Assembly (NCBI RefSeq): GCF_000011065.1
Contig: NC_004663.1
Span: forward strand, 5,208,001 to 5,272,000
Reading direction: 5' to 3'
DNA from: Bacteroides thetaiotaomicron VPI-5482
GTDB taxonomy: Bacteria > Bacteroidota > Bacteroidia > Bacteroidales > Bacteroidaceae
DNA: 64,000 bases
Shown: in pieces, positions 1 through 8,849 of the stretch
Position numbering within the stretch: the first letter of the stretch is position 1
How the letters are laid out: every line of letters starts with the position of its first letter
Notes under the pieces: model-generated
Databases searched by the model: none
What the model was told of the DNA's origin: nothing
What the model saw: the letters and a program-made list of their open reading frames with translations, nothing else
Program-made: the position numbers and the translations under genes

Positions 1-86
1 CTCTTTTGCAGTCAACATATTCTTCTATATATCTATTGTTGAGGTTAATATTCTCAAAAAACTGTGCAAAGATAGCTTGTTTTTAT

Positions 87-94
87 TACTTTTG
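87..94 (+). promoter_or_regulatory. -7 promoter element of the M23 peptidase gene
   Basis: TACTTTTG matches the Bacteroides -7 consensus TAnnTTTG and lies 31 bases before the start codon at 126. No clear -33 TTTG is seen at the usual spacing. Because the promoter lies inside the longest open frame, the downstream ATG at 126 is favoured as the real start. Confidence 0.5.
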
Positions 95-125
95 CCGTAT
101 TAACAAGCGAAATATTTCCAAAAAG

Positions 126-1094
126 ATGCGCAAAGTTTACTACATCTACAATCCAAGGACGCAGACTTATGACCGAATTTACCCTACCGTACGGCAGCGT
201 GCACTTAGCATTCTGCGCCGGCTTTTTATCGGTATGGGACTTGGAGCCGGATGCTTCATCGTCTTGCTTCTAGTGTTCGGATCGCCTTCGGAGAAGGAGC
301 TGCGAATCGAAAATAGCCGTCTTTTGGCGCAATATAATGTACTTTCCCGCCGTCTGGATGATGCGATGGGGGTGCTGCAGGATATTCAGCAGCGTGACGA
401 TAACCTGTATCGGGTGATTCTGCAAGCTGATCCTGTTTCGCCGGCTATCCGTCAGGCAGGTTTTGGAGGTACGAACCGGTATGAGGAGCTGATGGATCTG
501 GCAAACTCCAAGCTGGTGGTAAATACGACCCAAAAGCTGGATGTACTGTCCAAACAACTTTATATCCAGTCCAAATCTTTCGATGACGTGGTGGATATGT
601 GTAAGAATCATGATGAAATGCTGAAATGTATTCCGGCTATCCAGCCTATCTCCAATAAAGACCTTCGCAAGACTGCTTCCGGATACGGAACACGTATTGA
701 TCCGATTTACGGTACGACGAAGTTTCATTCGGGAATGGACTTCTCCGCTCATCCGGGAACGGATGTCTATGCGACCGGTGACGGTACAGTGGTAAAAGTA
801 GGATGGGAAACCGGATATGGCAATACGATTGAGATTGATCATGGCTTCGGTTATCTGACTCGGTACGCTCACTTACAGAGCTATAACACGAAAGTTGGGA
901 AAAAGGTGGTGCGTGGCGAGGTGATTGGAAAAGTGGGAAGTACAGGTAAGAGCACCGGTCCTCATCTTCACTATGAGGTACACGTGAAGGGAAAGGTTGT
1001 GAATCCTGTCAACTATTACTTCATGGACTTGAGTGCGGAAGATTATGAGAAGATGATTCAACTAGCCGCCAATCACGGTAAAGTGTTCGATTAA
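126..1094 (+). CDS. M23 family metallopeptidase, membrane-anchored (LytM-like)
   Basis: Putative peptidoglycan endopeptidase of the cell envelope. The 322-residue protein has a short cytoplasmic N terminus, one membrane segment (about residues 32-52), a coiled-coil-like stretch (about 60-110) and a C-terminal LytM/M23 domain. The zinc ligands are visible: H201 and D205 in the HSGMD motif, and H282 in GPHLHYE. The frame is open for 40 codons further upstream, but those codons overlap the TAnnTTTG element, so ATG 126 is chosen; MRKVYYIYNP is also a natural start for this family. The MerR gene follows after 21 bases and may be cotranscribed. The family is known for cell-wall remodelling at division or during elongation; which of these applies cannot be told from sequence. 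Confidence 0.9.
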   Translation: MRKVYYIYNPRTQTYDRIYPTVRQRALSILRRLFIGMGLGAGCFIVLLLVFGSPSEKELRIENSRLLAQYNVLSRRLDDAMGVLQDIQQRDDNLYRVILQADPVSPAIRQAGFGGTNRYEELMDLANSKLVVNTTQKLDVLSKQLYIQSKSFDDVVDMCKNHDEMLKCIPAIQPISNKDLRKTASGYGTRIDPIYGTTKFHSGMDFSAHPGTDVYATGDGTVVKVGWETGYGNTIEIDHGFGYLTRYAHLQSYNTKVGKKVVRGEVIGKVGSTGKSTGPHLHYEVHVKGKVVNPVNYYFMDLSAEDYEKMIQLAANHGKVFD

Positions 1095-1115
1095 TCTCTT
1101 AAAACAACGATTTCT

Positions 1116-1457
1116 ATGCTGAATACGGACAAAGAACTAAAATTATATTACTCCATAGCCGAAGTGGCCGATATGTTTGGAGTCAATGCATCCTTGCTTC
1201 GTTTTTGGGAGAAGGAGTTCCCGCAGATTTCTCCCAGGACAACGGGGAGGGGGATACGTCAGTATCGAAAGGAGGATGTGGAAACGATTGGTCTGATCTA
1301 TCATCTGGTGAAGGAGAAAGGTCTGACGCTTCCCGGTGCCCGTCAACGGTTGAAGGATAATAAGGAAGCCACGGTTCGCAATTACGAAATTGTGAACCGT
1401 CTGAAAGGTATTAAGGAAGAGCTTCTGGCTATCAAGAAAGAACTGGACGGACGATAA
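1116..1457 (+). CDS. MerR family transcriptional regulator
   Basis: A small DNA-binding protein of 113 residues. The N-terminal MerR winged helix-turn-helix is visible (about residues 9-75: YYSIAEVADMFGV, then LLRFWEKEFP and RQYRKEDV). A short helical, lysine-rich tail probably forms the dimer coiled coil. There is no effector-binding domain and no cysteine cluster, so it is not a metal-sensing MerR. It follows the M23 peptidase closely on the same strand and ends 1 base before the stop of the convergent Rel gene. The targets are unknown. Confidence 0.88.
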   Translation: MLNTDKELKLYYSIAEVADMFGVNASLLRFWEKEFPQISPRTTGRGIRQYRKEDVETIGLIYHLVKEKGLTLPGARQRLKDNKEATVRNYEIVNRLKGIKEELLAIKKELDGR

Positions 1458-1458
1458 A

Positions 1459-3702
1459 TTATTCCTCCACCCGGTTCACCTGTTTGATGTTTTGAATCTT
1501 CTTCAGATTATTACAGATTGTCTTTACATCTTCCACATCGTGTACCCATAGCTGAATCTTTCCTTCGAATATCCCGTCATTCGTTTCAATGGCAAGTTTA
1601 CGGATGTTCACGTTGAGCTGTCTGGAAATGACCTGAGTCACTTCATTCAGAAGTCCCATGCTGTCTATACCTCTTAAATAGATATATACGAGGAAAGAAA
1701 GTTCTTTGTGAGTATCCCATTCGGTCGCTAATATACGGTTACCATAGCTGCTTTTCAGCTTGGCAGCAACAGGGCACTGGCGTTTATGAATAATAATGCG
1801 GTCGTTTTCATCAACGTAACCCAAAACATCATCACCGGGAATCGGATGACAACATTCGGCCATGATGTATTTCTTTTGCAGGCTTTCTTCGGTCAGTTTA
1901 AGAATCTCTTTCGGATTGATCTTTTCTTTTTCCTGCGGTTCTTTCTCTTCCGGTTTTTCCTTGTTGCTGTTCCCGAAGGAGAACGTCAGGTATTTCTTCC
2001 AGTTGCTGGTTTGCTTTTCTCTCAGCTCGTTCTTGTCCGCTTCTCCCAAAGTAATGGCTTTGCTGCCGATAGCGGCCAGTAACTCTTCTTCATTCTTGAA
2101 GTTGTGAAATTTACGCAACTTCTCGATGACAGCTTCTTCCGGACGTATTTCTTCCTTCTTCAGAAACTCGTTGAGTAGCTCTTCGCCAATTTTCTGATTC
2201 GCTTTCCGTTCTTTGCGAAGAATCGCTGCGATCTTGGCACGGGCACGGGCGGTCGTTGCAAATACCTCCCATTGCGGTTGTACACGTTGGGATTTGGAGG
2301 TCAATATTTCAACCTGATCTCCACTTTGCAGTTTATGACTTAGCGGCACCAGTTTATGATTGACCTTGGCGCCGATACAATGGCTACCGATATCTGTGTG
2401 CAGTGAGAAGGCAAAATCCAGTGCCGTAGAGTTTTGTGGCATTGTCTTTAACTCTCCCTTCGGAGTGAACACGAAGATTTCGGAAGCAAACAGGTTCAGT
2501 TTGATCGTATCCAAAAAGTCGATTGCGTCCGGTTGCGGATCATCCAGTATCTCTTTAATGGTTTTCAGCCATTTCTCCAGTTCACCTTCGTCTTCGCTGC
2601 CTCCTCCTTCTTTATATTTCCAGTGGGCGGCAAAGCCTTGTTCTGCAACATCGTTCATCCGTTCGCTGCGAATCTGTACCTCGATCCATTGTCCGTTGTT
2701 TCCCATCAGGGTGACGTGCAATGCTTGGTAACCATTCGCCTTCGGGTGGCTTACCCAGTCGCGTAGGCGGTCGGGATGAGGCTTGTATATCTTGGAAATG
2801 GAGACATAGATGTCGAAACAGTCGTTGAGCTCTTCTTCCACGTTGCGTGGTTCGAAGATGATGCGGACAGCGAGCAAGTCATAAATCTCCTCGAACGGGA
2901 CGTGTTTGGTCTGCATCTTGTTCCAGATGGAGTAGATCGATTTCACACGTGCCAAAATCCGGTATTTCAGCCCCATCTTATCCAGCTGGGTGCGGATCGG
3001 AGCTGTGAAGTCGTTGAATACTTTGTCGCGTTCGGCGGCGGTAGCATTCAGCTTTTCTTCTATCTCGGCATATTCTTCGGGGTGTTCATATTTGAAGCTG
3101 AGGTTTTCAAGCTCTGTTTTTATCTTGTACAGACCTAGGCGGTTGGCTAACGGGGCATAGATGTAGAGAGTTTCTCCTGCTATCTTATATTGCTTGTTGG
3201 GCAGCATGGAACCCAGCGTGCGCATATTGTGCAAGCGGTCGGCTATTTTGATCAGGATAACTCGGATATCGTTCGACATGGTGAGCAGTAACTTCTTGAA
3301 GTTCTCTGCCTGTGCCGAAGCACGGTCACCGAAGATCCCTCCGGAGATTTTGGTCAGTCCGTCTACAATCTGGGCAATCTTCGGTCCAAAGATATTTTCG
3401 ATGTCTTCTACCGTGTAATCAGTGTCTTCTACTACGTCGTGCAGCAGTGCCGCACAGATAGAAGTAGAACCAAGACCAATTTCGTTACATACTATTTGTG
3501 CAACGGCAATCGGGTGCATGATATAAGGTTCGCCGGATCGGCGTTTGATTCCTTTGTGTGCCTGATTAGCGAAGTTGAAAGCTTTTGTGATGATTTCAAC
3601 TCGTTTGCGATGTTTAGTATGGAGATAATCATTCAGAAGTTCCTGGAACGCCTGATTGATCATCTCTTCATCTGCTATTTCTTTGGGGGTTATATTATCC
3701 AT
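1459..3702 (-). CDS. Bifunctional (p)ppGpp synthetase/hydrolase, RelA/SpoT family
   Basis: Makes and degrades the stringent-response alarmone (p)ppGpp in the cytoplasm. The 747-residue length is standard for long RSH proteins. Domains in order: HD hydrolase (about 45-200, with HDVVED at 88-93), synthetase (about 245-370, with RVKSIYSIWNK and ExQIR), TGS (about 405-465), a helical region and a C-terminal ACT domain (about 665-745). The key motifs of both catalytic domains look intact, so it is probably bifunctional (Rel/SpoT type) rather than a synthetase-only RelA. A lysine/glutamate-rich linker lies near residues 590-610. The gene is probably monocistronic, with its own promoter at 3732-3763. 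Confidence 0.95.
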   Translation of the reverse strand: MDNITPKEIADEEMINQAFQELLNDYLHTKHRKRVEIITKAFNFANQAHKGIKRRSGEPYIMHPIAVAQIVCNEIGLGSTSICAALLHDVVEDTDYTVEDIENIFGPKIAQIVDGLTKISGGIFGDRASAQAENFKKLLLTMSNDIRVILIKIADRLHNMRTLGSMLPNKQYKIAGETLYIYAPLANRLGLYKIKTELENLSFKYEHPEEYAEIEEKLNATAAERDKVFNDFTAPIRTQLDKMGLKYRILARVKSIYSIWNKMQTKHVPFEEIYDLLAVRIIFEPRNVEEELNDCFDIYVSISKIYKPHPDRLRDWVSHPKANGYQALHVTLMGNNGQWIEVQIRSERMNDVAEQGFAAHWKYKEGGGSEDEGELEKWLKTIKEILDDPQPDAIDFLDTIKLNLFASEIFVFTPKGELKTMPQNSTALDFAFSLHTDIGSHCIGAKVNHKLVPLSHKLQSGDQVEILTSKSQRVQPQWEVFATTARARAKIAAILRKERKANQKIGEELLNEFLKKEEIRPEEAVIEKLRKFHNFKNEEELLAAIGSKAITLGEADKNELREKQTSNWKKYLTFSFGNSNKEKPEEKEPQEKEKINPKEILKLTEESLQKKYIMAECCHPIPGDDVLGYVDENDRIIIHKRQCPVAAKLKSSYGNRILATEWDTHKELSFLVYIYLRGIDSMGLLNEVTQVISRQLNVNIRKLAIETNDGIFEGKIQLWVHDVEDVKTICNNLKKIQNIKQVNRVEE

Positions 3703-3721
3703 ATTCGTTATCCTTTCATTC

Positions 3722-3763
3722 GCTTATTTTTGCAAAAATAAGCAAATTTCCGAATGAAGCAAG
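3722..3763 (-). promoter_or_regulatory. Promoter of the rel gene, -7 element inside a 22-bp palindrome
   Basis: A perfect 22-bp palindrome at 3722-3743 (GCTTATTTTTG and its complement) contains a minus-strand -7 element, TATTTTTG (3739-3732). A -33-like CTTG sits at 3763-3760 on the minus strand, 20 bases away. The start codon is about 20 bases downstream of the palindrome. The palindrome may simply be AT-rich promoter symmetry or an operator. Confidence 0.45.
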
Positions 3764-3774
3764 CGGGAAGTCAT

Positions 3775-5070
3775 TTATTTGTAGATTTTCAATTGTTTTC
3801 CTGCTGCGATTCTGGTGTTCGACATACCGTTCCACTGCTGTATATCTTTGACACGTACGCCTAGCTTTTCGGCAATCGATGAAAGAGTGTCTCCACTTTT
3901 TATCTTATAATAAGTTAATTTTCCTTTACCGGCAACAGCGCTTGTCTGTCTGCGGGTGGTTGGAGTAACTTCTTTCACTGCAACGGTTTTGCGGTTGCGG
4001 AATAGCTCGTCGGCACGGTGTGCGTAGATTGTATCTTGCTTGTCAATAAACGTACTGATGGCACCTTGTGGTAAACGTAATGTACAAGGTTTGGTCGTGC
4101 CGGGAATCACTTGTTTCTTGTATTGGGGATTCAGGCTTTTCACTTCCTCCAGCGGAACATTGCAAAGTTCGGCAATCTGCTCGAAATGAAGGTTTTTAGT
4201 GACTTGCACCGTATCTGTGCTTGCCGGAATGTTTGTTTCCATCGGACAGATGTTGTGGTCGCAATAGTATGTCATCACGTAGTTGGCTGCGATGAAAGCA
4301 GGTACATATCCGCGTGTCTCTTTAGGCAGCAGGTTATAGATTTTCCAGTAATCCGTTTCGCCTCCGGCGCGGCGGATTGCCTTGTTGATAGTACCTGGGC
4401 CACAGTTATAGGCTGCTATAACCAGATTCCAGTCTCCATAAATATCGTACATCTCTTTCAAGTAACGGGCGGCAGCCCAGGTTGCTTTGATCGGGTCGCG
4501 GCGTTCGTCTATCAGACTATTGGATTCAAGACCGTAAATCTTTCCTGTTCCAATCATGAATTGCCACAGTCCAGAAGCACCGGCACGTGACACAGCTGAA
4601 GGATTCAGTGCAGATTCGATAATCGGCAGGTACTTCAGTTCCAAAGGAAGTCCGTAAGCGTCCAGTGCTTCTTCGAAAATAGGCATATAGAAATTGCAGG
4701 CGCTCAGCATGAATGAAACCTGATTGCGCAGGCGACCCGCGTACATATCGATGAATTTGCGTACAATGTCATTATAAGGCATTTCCATGACAGCCGGAAT
4801 ACGTGAAAGGCGGTCAATGTAGACAGAATCACTGAATAAAGGATTCACTTCCGCCGTACTGCAATCTTTGCCTAAATCAATATAGTTTTTAGCTTTCCAG
4901 TCGTTCAGCAGACTGTCGAGCGGGTAAGTCATACTCTTTGGAAGATCGATGCTTTCTTTGCGTTCGGTTCCGTTTTCACGAATAACTACATCTACACTTT
5001 GAGCTTTTACCTGTGTGGTTGCCAACAGGAAAAGGAAAATAATCGAACAATAGTTTTCTAATTTCTTCAT
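3775..5070 (-). CDS. Membrane-bound lytic murein transglycosylase, MltD-like, with LysM domain
   Basis: A periplasmic enzyme expected to cleave the glycan strands of peptidoglycan (GH23-type SLT domain). The 431-residue protein has a signal peptide (1-23), an SLT domain (about 130-280) with catalytic E152 in the IIESALNPSA motif and the downstream GLWQFM and AAYNCGPG motifs, and a C-terminal LysM repeat (about 386-431) that binds glycan. E. coli MltD has a lipobox and two or more LysM repeats; here no lipobox cysteine is evident and one clear LysM repeat is seen. It lies downstream of the DUF5683 and parBA genes on the same strand, 33 bases after the DUF5683 gene, so it may belong to that operon. 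Confidence 0.92.
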   Translation of the reverse strand: MKKLENYCSIIFLFLLATTQVKAQSVDVVIRENGTERKESIDLPKSMTYPLDSLLNDWKAKNYIDLGKDCSTAEVNPLFSDSVYIDRLSRIPAVMEMPYNDIVRKFIDMYAGRLRNQVSFMLSACNFYMPIFEEALDAYGLPLELKYLPIIESALNPSAVSRAGASGLWQFMIGTGKIYGLESNSLIDERRDPIKATWAAARYLKEMYDIYGDWNLVIAAYNCGPGTINKAIRRAGGETDYWKIYNLLPKETRGYVPAFIAANYVMTYYCDHNICPMETNIPASTDTVQVTKNLHFEQIAELCNVPLEEVKSLNPQYKKQVIPGTTKPCTLRLPQGAISTFIDKQDTIYAHRADELFRNRKTVAVKEVTPTTRRQTSAVAGKGKLTYYKIKSGDTLSSIAEKLGVRVKDIQQWNGMSNTRIAAGKQLKIYK

Positions 5071-5103
5071 GCTTTAATTATAAGTTCAATCTAAATTGTG
5101 TTT

Positions 5104-5991
5104 TTAAAATCGTAGTACGCATTGCAGTCCCACTGACTTATTCTTGTAACTGTTGGAGCGGAACTGGCTGTTATTGTCGATGACAGTTGGCTCCAGCTTC
5201 ATACTCAAGTCAGGTGAAATGTCGAAGTTCGATAATTCCGCATCGACATAGGCATCGATGATGGAGATAAGGTATACTCCGATAAATGCAAATATACTAA
5301 GGTCCCGAAAACGACGGAACGAGTCCTTTCTTCGTTTCAAGGTGTTTTTCAGTTGCTCTTCATTATACTGGGCGTTCGGTGGCAGCAAATCTTCATAGCT
5401 CTTGGTGTTTGGATTACTGTCCATGATGTCCAGATAGGCCTGTGAATAGTCTTTATACATTTTCCCGTTCCAGCTGAGGGCATACGCACATCCTGCAAAC
5501 CCTCCATATATAATAGGTAGTTTCCAGTATTTACGGTTGTAAATCTGTCCTCCGCCAGGGAATACGACTGCAAGCCATGTTGCTTTGGTCGGGTTGGGAA
5601 TGAACAGTTTCTTGTTGAGATCCTGCACAGGAGGTACTGTGTCGGTTTTCACTACAATAGGTGCCGGCTGTTCTATCTTCTTCAGTTCTTTTTTATTGGC
5701 TGCGTCAAGACTGTCGGCTATCTGTATTTTGACAGCAGACAGACTGTCGGTTGCTTGCAGGCGTTCCGGATGCAATATTTTGATTGAATCCTTTTTCAAC
5801 GAATCCATCACCTGAGCAGGATCCCGGTGCCTTCGTGCACGTGCTTTCGGTGCTTCCCGGCTCTGAATAATACTGTCTTTCTGTACCGGAGTCACAGGTT
5901 CTTGTGCATACACATCAATCCCTGCCACCTGTAGAAAACAGAGAAGCAGGGTGATGATGGGTAACTGATATTTCTTACTTTTTCTTGTCAT
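5104..5991 (-). CDS. DUF5683 domain-containing protein, predicted exported or membrane protein
   Basis: Function unknown. The 295-residue protein has an N-terminal hydrophobic signal-like segment (about 10-30), a low-complexity, charged region (about 35-125) and a C-terminal DUF5683 region with glycine-rich, hydrophobic stretches (VVFPGGGQIYNRKYWKLP, YGGFAGCAYALSW) and one further membrane-like segment (IFAFIGVYLISIIDAYV). The gene abuts parB (stop codon immediately before the parB stop-proximal bases) and precedes the lytic transglycosylase, an order I recall as common in Bacteroides, suggesting an envelope role linked to the same operon. Confidence 0.8.
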   Translation of the reverse strand: MTRKSKKYQLPIITLLLCFLQVAGIDVYAQEPVTPVQKDSIIQSREAPKARARRHRDPAQVMDSLKKDSIKILHPERLQATDSLSAVKIQIADSLDAANKKELKKIEQPAPIVVKTDTVPPVQDLNKKLFIPNPTKATWLAVVFPGGGQIYNRKYWKLPIIYGGFAGCAYALSWNGKMYKDYSQAYLDIMDSNPNTKSYEDLLPPNAQYNEEQLKNTLKRRKDSFRRFRDLSIFAFIGVYLISIIDAYVDAELSNFDISPDLSMKLEPTVIDNNSQFRSNSYKNKSVGLQCVLRF

Positions 5992-6882
5992 CTACTTTTT
6001 TAGCGTATCGAAGATTTCCATGATACGTTCCAGTTCCTCCTCGTTGCTGAAAGGAATACTGATTTTTCCTTTCCCCTTTTCGGAGCAAGTCAGTTGTACC
6101 TTGGTGTTGAAAAATCCCGTGAGTTGTTGCTTTAGTAAATTAAACTCTTCCGGTAGTTTGCTGCGTTTCGGAGTGATTTTCCGTGTGCCGCTTTTCACAG
6201 CTTCTCCTTCGCTCAGCGATTTGACAATCTCTTCTACTTTGCGGACGGAGTATCCGTGTTCCTGTATCTCTTCGAATATTTTTACTTGAAGTTTGGGGTC
6301 GCCTAATGAAATCAATGCACGTGCATGTCCCATATCTAGCTGTTTGTTTTGTAGAGCCATCTGTATAGGAGCCGGCAGTTTCAGCAGACGCAGGTAGTTG
6401 GCGATAGTGGTCCGGTTCTTGCCGATACGTTCGCTCAGGCGTTCCTGTGTCAGTTCATACTGGTCCAGCAGATGTTGATAAGCCAATGCTATTTCTACCG
6501 CATTCAGGTCTTCACGCTGTATGTTTTCAATCAGCGCCATTTCCATCATGTTTTCGTCGTCGGCAGTGCGGATGTAGGCAGGGATGGTTTTCAGTCCTGC
6601 TTTTTGTGAAGCACGGTAACGACGCTCTCCCGCGATGATCTGATACTCATCGTCCGAGAGCTTGCGTAGAGTGATAGGCTGTATGATACCGATTTCCGCA
6701 ATGGAATCAGCCAGTTCCTGCAATGCCGTTTGATCGAATTCGCGGCGTGGCTGATTGGGGTTGACGGTAATCTTCGCCAACTCTATTTCACTAATGGAAG
6801 AAGAACCTTCGGTTTTCACATCATCCATTGAGAGCAGGGCGTCAAGTCCGCGTCCTAATGCATTTCTTTTTTGTGTTGCCAT
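5992..6882 (-). CDS. parB: Chromosome partitioning protein ParB
   Basis: A centromere-binding CTPase-type partition protein of 296 residues. The N-terminal ParB/Srx domain shows QPRREF (about 43-48) and the GERRYRA box (about 85-91). It is followed by a helix-turn-helix region (TQERLSERIGKNRTTIANYLRLL, about 143-165) that would bind parS, and a C-terminal dimerisation segment. It is transcribed with parA, which lies 11 bases upstream. No convincing 16-bp parS palindrome was seen in this window, but it could lie elsewhere near the origin. Confidence 0.95.
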   Translation of the reverse strand: MATQKRNALGRGLDALLSMDDVKTEGSSSISEIELAKITVNPNQPRREFDQTALQELADSIAEIGIIQPITLRKLSDDEYQIIAGERRYRASQKAGLKTIPAYIRTADDENMMEMALIENIQREDLNAVEIALAYQHLLDQYELTQERLSERIGKNRTTIANYLRLLKLPAPIQMALQNKQLDMGHARALISLGDPKLQVKIFEEIQEHGYSVRKVEEIVKSLSEGEAVKSGTRKITPKRSKLPEEFNLLKQQLTGFFNTKVQLTCSEKGKGKISIPFSNEEELERIMEIFDTLKK

Positions 6883-6893
6883 ATCTTCTTCGG

Positions 6894-7658
6894 TTATTTA
6901 TTTCTGTTGATAATCTCTTTGGCAAGGGCGAGATGGTTTTTGGCACCGGTAGAGTCCGCATCATAAAGAATGGTCGGGATACCGTAGCTGGGAGCCTCGC
7001 TCAGTTTCACATTTCGCTGGATCACGCTGTTGAAAACTAATTCCTGGAAGTGTCTTTTCACTTCGTCGTAAATCTGGTTTGCCTGACGCAGACGTGAGTC
7101 ATACATCGTCAGCAGGAAACCTTCGATTTCCAGAGCGGGATTCAGTTTCGACTTGATGATTTTAATCGTATTCAGCAGTTTGCTGATGCCTTCGAGAGCA
7201 AAATACTCAGCTTGCACGGGGATGATCACGGAGTCGGCTGCCGTCAGGGCATTGATGGTAATCAGTCCGAGTGAAGGAGAACAATCTATCAGAATATAGT
7301 CATATTCTTTCTTCAAGGGTGTGAGCACTTCTTTCAGTATCTTTTCGCGGTTTGGGAGGTTCAGCATTTCAATCTCTGCTCCTACAAGATTGATGTGCGA
7401 AGAGATCACTTTCAAAGAGTCGATTTCTGTGTCAAGAATAGCGTCCTGTACATTGGCTCTGTCAATAATGCATTCATAGATAGTGCATTCCGACTGCTTG
7501 ATGTCCACTCCCAGGCCGGAAGAGGCATTTGCTTGCGGGTCTGCATCTACCACGAGTACTTTCTTTTCAAGTGTAGCAAGTGACGCTGCGAGATTAATCG
7601 TAGTCGTGGTCTTTCCTACACCCCCTTTTTGATTGGCCAAAGCAATTATTTTTCCCAT
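6894..7658 (-). CDS. parA: Chromosome partitioning ATPase ParA (Soj)
   Basis: A cytoplasmic ATPase that works with ParB to segregate the origin region. The 254-residue protein starts MGKIIALANQKGGVGKTT, with the deviant Walker A motif at residues 11-18. It also has the ParA motif DADPQANAS and the Walker B-like DCSPSLG. The frame is open for 61 more codons upstream, but those residues do not resemble the family and the upstream ATG lies in a promoter-like element, so ATG 7658 is chosen. The gene is first in the parA-parB-DUF5683-transglycosylase run. Confidence 0.95.
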   Translation of the reverse strand: MGKIIALANQKGGVGKTTTTINLAASLATLEKKVLVVDADPQANASSGLGVDIKQSECTIYECIIDRANVQDAILDTEIDSLKVISSHINLVGAEIEMLNLPNREKILKEVLTPLKKEYDYILIDCSPSLGLITINALTAADSVIIPVQAEYFALEGISKLLNTIKIIKSKLNPALEIEGFLLTMYDSRLRQANQIYDEVKRHFQELVFNSVIQRNVKLSEAPSYGIPTILYDADSTGAKNHLALAKEIINRNK

Positions 7659-7830
7659 ATACTCTAAATTTATTGGCAGCGAAATAAGTGATAATTCCTT
7701 AGAGCGCCTACGAAAAAAGAGAAACTTTGCATTTTCTGTTGATAAGTCACCGGTTTTGTTAATAACTGCCGGACGAAACAGTTCCGAAACCTGGTTGATT
7801 TTATCATCATACTTTCTCTGTTTGAGCTTG

Positions 7831-7838
7831 CAAATATA
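7831..7838 (-). promoter_or_regulatory. -7 promoter element, parAB operon
   Basis: On the minus strand this reads TATATTTG, matching TAnnTTTG. It would give a leader of about 165 bases before the parA start at 7658. No clear -33 box is seen. The 360 bases between parA and surE (7659-8018) hold this element and the surE promoter; I see no gene there. Confidence 0.45.
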
Positions 7839-7979
7839 CATATTTATATTGGATATCTATTTCTTTTTTTACTCGCTTGCAGAAGATTAAGATTTGTAAA
7901 CGGGTGTATATTCGTCAGATAGCGATGTGATTAATGTGATATTCGGAGATAAGCGGTTGGCAGTACGGTTACTTTTTGC

Positions 7980-7987
7980 TACTTTTG
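7980..7987 (+). promoter_or_regulatory. -7 promoter element of surE-lpxB
   Basis: TACTTTTG matches TAnnTTTG and is 31 bases before the surE start. A TTGG-like -33 lies around 7957. It is divergent from the parA promoter. Confidence 0.5.
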
Positions 7988-8018
7988 TGCGAACATTAAA
8001 AAGGAAAGGATTGAATAT

Positions 8019-8798
8019 ATGGAAAGTAAGAAGCCGTTGATCCTCGTTTCGAATGACGATGGTGTTATGGCTAAAGGTATTAGTGAATTGGTGAAGTTCC
8101 TTCGTCCGTTGGGGGAAATTGTTGTAATGGCACCCGACTCTCCGCGCTCCGGCAGCGGCAGTGCATTGACGGTGACTCATCCGGTTCATTATCAACTGGT
8201 CAAAAGAGAAGTGGGACTGACTGTATATAAATGTACAGGAACGCCGACCGATTGTATCAAGCTGGCATTGGGCTCAGTGCTCGACCGGAAGCCTGACCTG
8301 ATCGTAGGCGGTATCAATCATGGAGATAATTCCGCTATTAACGTGCATTATTCGGGAACGATGGGAGTGGTGATTGAAGGCTGTCTGAAGGGAATTCCTT
8401 CGATTGGTTTTTCTCTGTGCAATCATCGGCCCGATGCTGATTTTGAACCTTCGGGTCCTTATATACGCAAGATAGCTGCCATGATATTGGAAAAAGGACT
8501 GCCCCCGTTGACTTGTCTTAATGTGAACTTTCCCGATACTCCCAACCTCAAAGGAGTGAAGGTTTGCGAACAGGCAAAGGGATGCTGGGTGAATGAATGG
8601 GTAACTTGCCCCCGTCTCGATGACCATAATTACTTTTGGCTGACCGGTTCATTCACCGATCATGAACTTGAAAACGAGAATAATGATCATTGGGCGCTGG
8701 AAAACGGATATGTGGCTATCACGCCAACGACAGTCGATATGACTGCTTATGGCTTTATAGATGAACTGAATGGCTATTGTCAGCAACTGGAATTCTGA
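8019..8798 (+). CDS. surE: 5'/3'-nucleotidase SurE
   Basis: A metal-dependent nucleoside monophosphate phosphatase of the cytoplasm (SurE family), 259 residues, typical length. The N-terminal signature is clear: LVSNDDG (about 9-15, with the two metal-binding aspartates), then APDSPRSGSGSALT and the GGINHGDNS motif. It lies 51 bases upstream of lpxB on the same strand, a pairing I recall from other Bacteroides. Start ATG 8019 gives MESKKPLILVSNDDG, as expected. Confidence 0.95.
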   Translation: MESKKPLILVSNDDGVMAKGISELVKFLRPLGEIVVMAPDSPRSGSGSALTVTHPVHYQLVKREVGLTVYKCTGTPTDCIKLALGSVLDRKPDLIVGGINHGDNSAINVHYSGTMGVVIEGCLKGIPSIGFSLCNHRPDADFEPSGPYIRKIAAMILEKGLPPLTCLNVNFPDTPNLKGVKVCEQAKGCWVNEWVTCPRLDDHNYFWLTGSFTDHELENENNDHWALENGYVAITPTTVDMTAYGFIDELNGYCQQLEF

Positions 8799-8849
8799 CA
8801 TACGCATTGTGCTGATTTCAAATTTCAAAACTCCTAATTCAAAATTCCC

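Noticed and set aside
1..125. The first 40 codons of the open frame before the M23 peptidase
   Set aside because: They contain the TACTTTTG promoter element and residues not typical of the family. The start was set at 126.
5992..7658. A search by eye for parS near parAB
   Set aside because: No convincing 16-bp parS-type palindrome was seen in this or neighbouring regions, so none is reported.
7659..7841. A longer parA start giving 61 extra residues
   Set aside because: The extra residues do not fit ParA proteins, which start close to the KGGVGKTT motif, and the upstream ATG lies in a -7 promoter element.
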